A program made the translations under genes and the position numbers. Shown here in pieces: positions 44,352 through 44,450 of a stretch of 44,450 nucleotides of DNA. Position 1 is the first letter of the stretch, and every line of letters begins with the position of its first letter. Under the pieces are notes generated by a model. The model saw only the letters and a list, made by a program, of their open reading frames with translations. It ran no database searches and had not been told where the DNA came from. The DNA comes from an uncultured Bacteroidota bacterium (GTDB lineage: Bacteria > Bacteroidota > Bacteroidia > Chitinophagales > LD1): contig CAISWS010000004.1 in the NCBI GenBank assembly GCA_903889265.1, forward strand, positions 1 to 44,450, read 5' to 3'.

Positions 44352-44450
44352 ATTTAAGTTTTAAGGGATAAAGGGATTGTAACATCTCTGGCAAGCTTGA
44401 GCAAACCGTCCATCCAAGCACGTTTTTCCATTCTGACAGCTAACTTTAGT

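Noticed and set aside
44354-44450. Open reading frame entering from the right edge on the minus strand (ends DGLLKLARDVTIPLSLKT)
   Set aside because: Only about 30 codons are visible, no family is recognisable, and it overlaps the decayed toxin. It may be chance.

Overview
The window looks like a chromosomal segment of a Bacteroidota bacterium, probably near the Chitinophagales/Sphingobacteriia. Four things point there: secreted proteins with type IX secretion (T9SS) sorting domains of both type A and type B; promoters of the phylum-specific TTTG / TAnnTTTG kind (perfect examples before rpsT and sucA); almost no Shine-Dalgarno sequences; and families largely restricted to the phylum (DUF6029, Omp28-related lipoproteins, SprB-repeat adhesins). 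Most of it is ordinary chromosome with surface-protein and accessory blocks between housekeeping genes. No tRNA, rRNA, CRISPR array, insertion sequence or prophage was seen.

Left part (1-16.5 kb): an interspersed palindromic repeat; a GT-C glycosyltransferase with a TPR tail; a small coiled-coil gene, zapA and rny; then two tandem giant secreted adhesins (1598 and 881 aa) with the same order of domains: signal peptide, legume-lectin-like domain, PKD domain, 14 or 5 SprB repeats, a conserved Ig-like module and a T9SS type B C-terminus. They are followed by a CDGSH iron-sulfur protein, an N-acetylglucosamine-kinase-like ATPase, a LytTR regulator with a degenerate receiver domain, and clpP-clpX on the minus strand.

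Middle (16.5-28 kb): an acyl-CoA dehydrogenase and a PTPS/QueD-family enzyme, then a minus-strand run read as SUMF1-like protein, DHCR7/ERG24-type sterol reductase, cytochrome P450, RmlD-like reductase, endonuclease/exonuclease/phosphatase (EEP) protein and a lipoprotein. The sterol reductase next to the P450 is the most unusual content; two near-identical hairpins follow the stop codons of exactly these two genes. Divergently, a GH88/GH105 glycuronyl hydrolase is paired with a large lipoprotein of unknown function.

Right part (28-44.4 kb): the complete 2-oxoglutarate dehydrogenase operon (sucA-sucB-lpd, minus strand), rpsT, radC, a surface/thiol-redox block (Omp28-like T9SS protein, second T9SS protein, TlpA-like oxidoreductase, DUF6029 barrel, Omp28-like lipoprotein), pheT, and finally a frameshifted, decaying VapBC-type toxin-antitoxin pair at the edge.

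All functions are read from sequence motifs and remembered family features. No database search or structure prediction was run.
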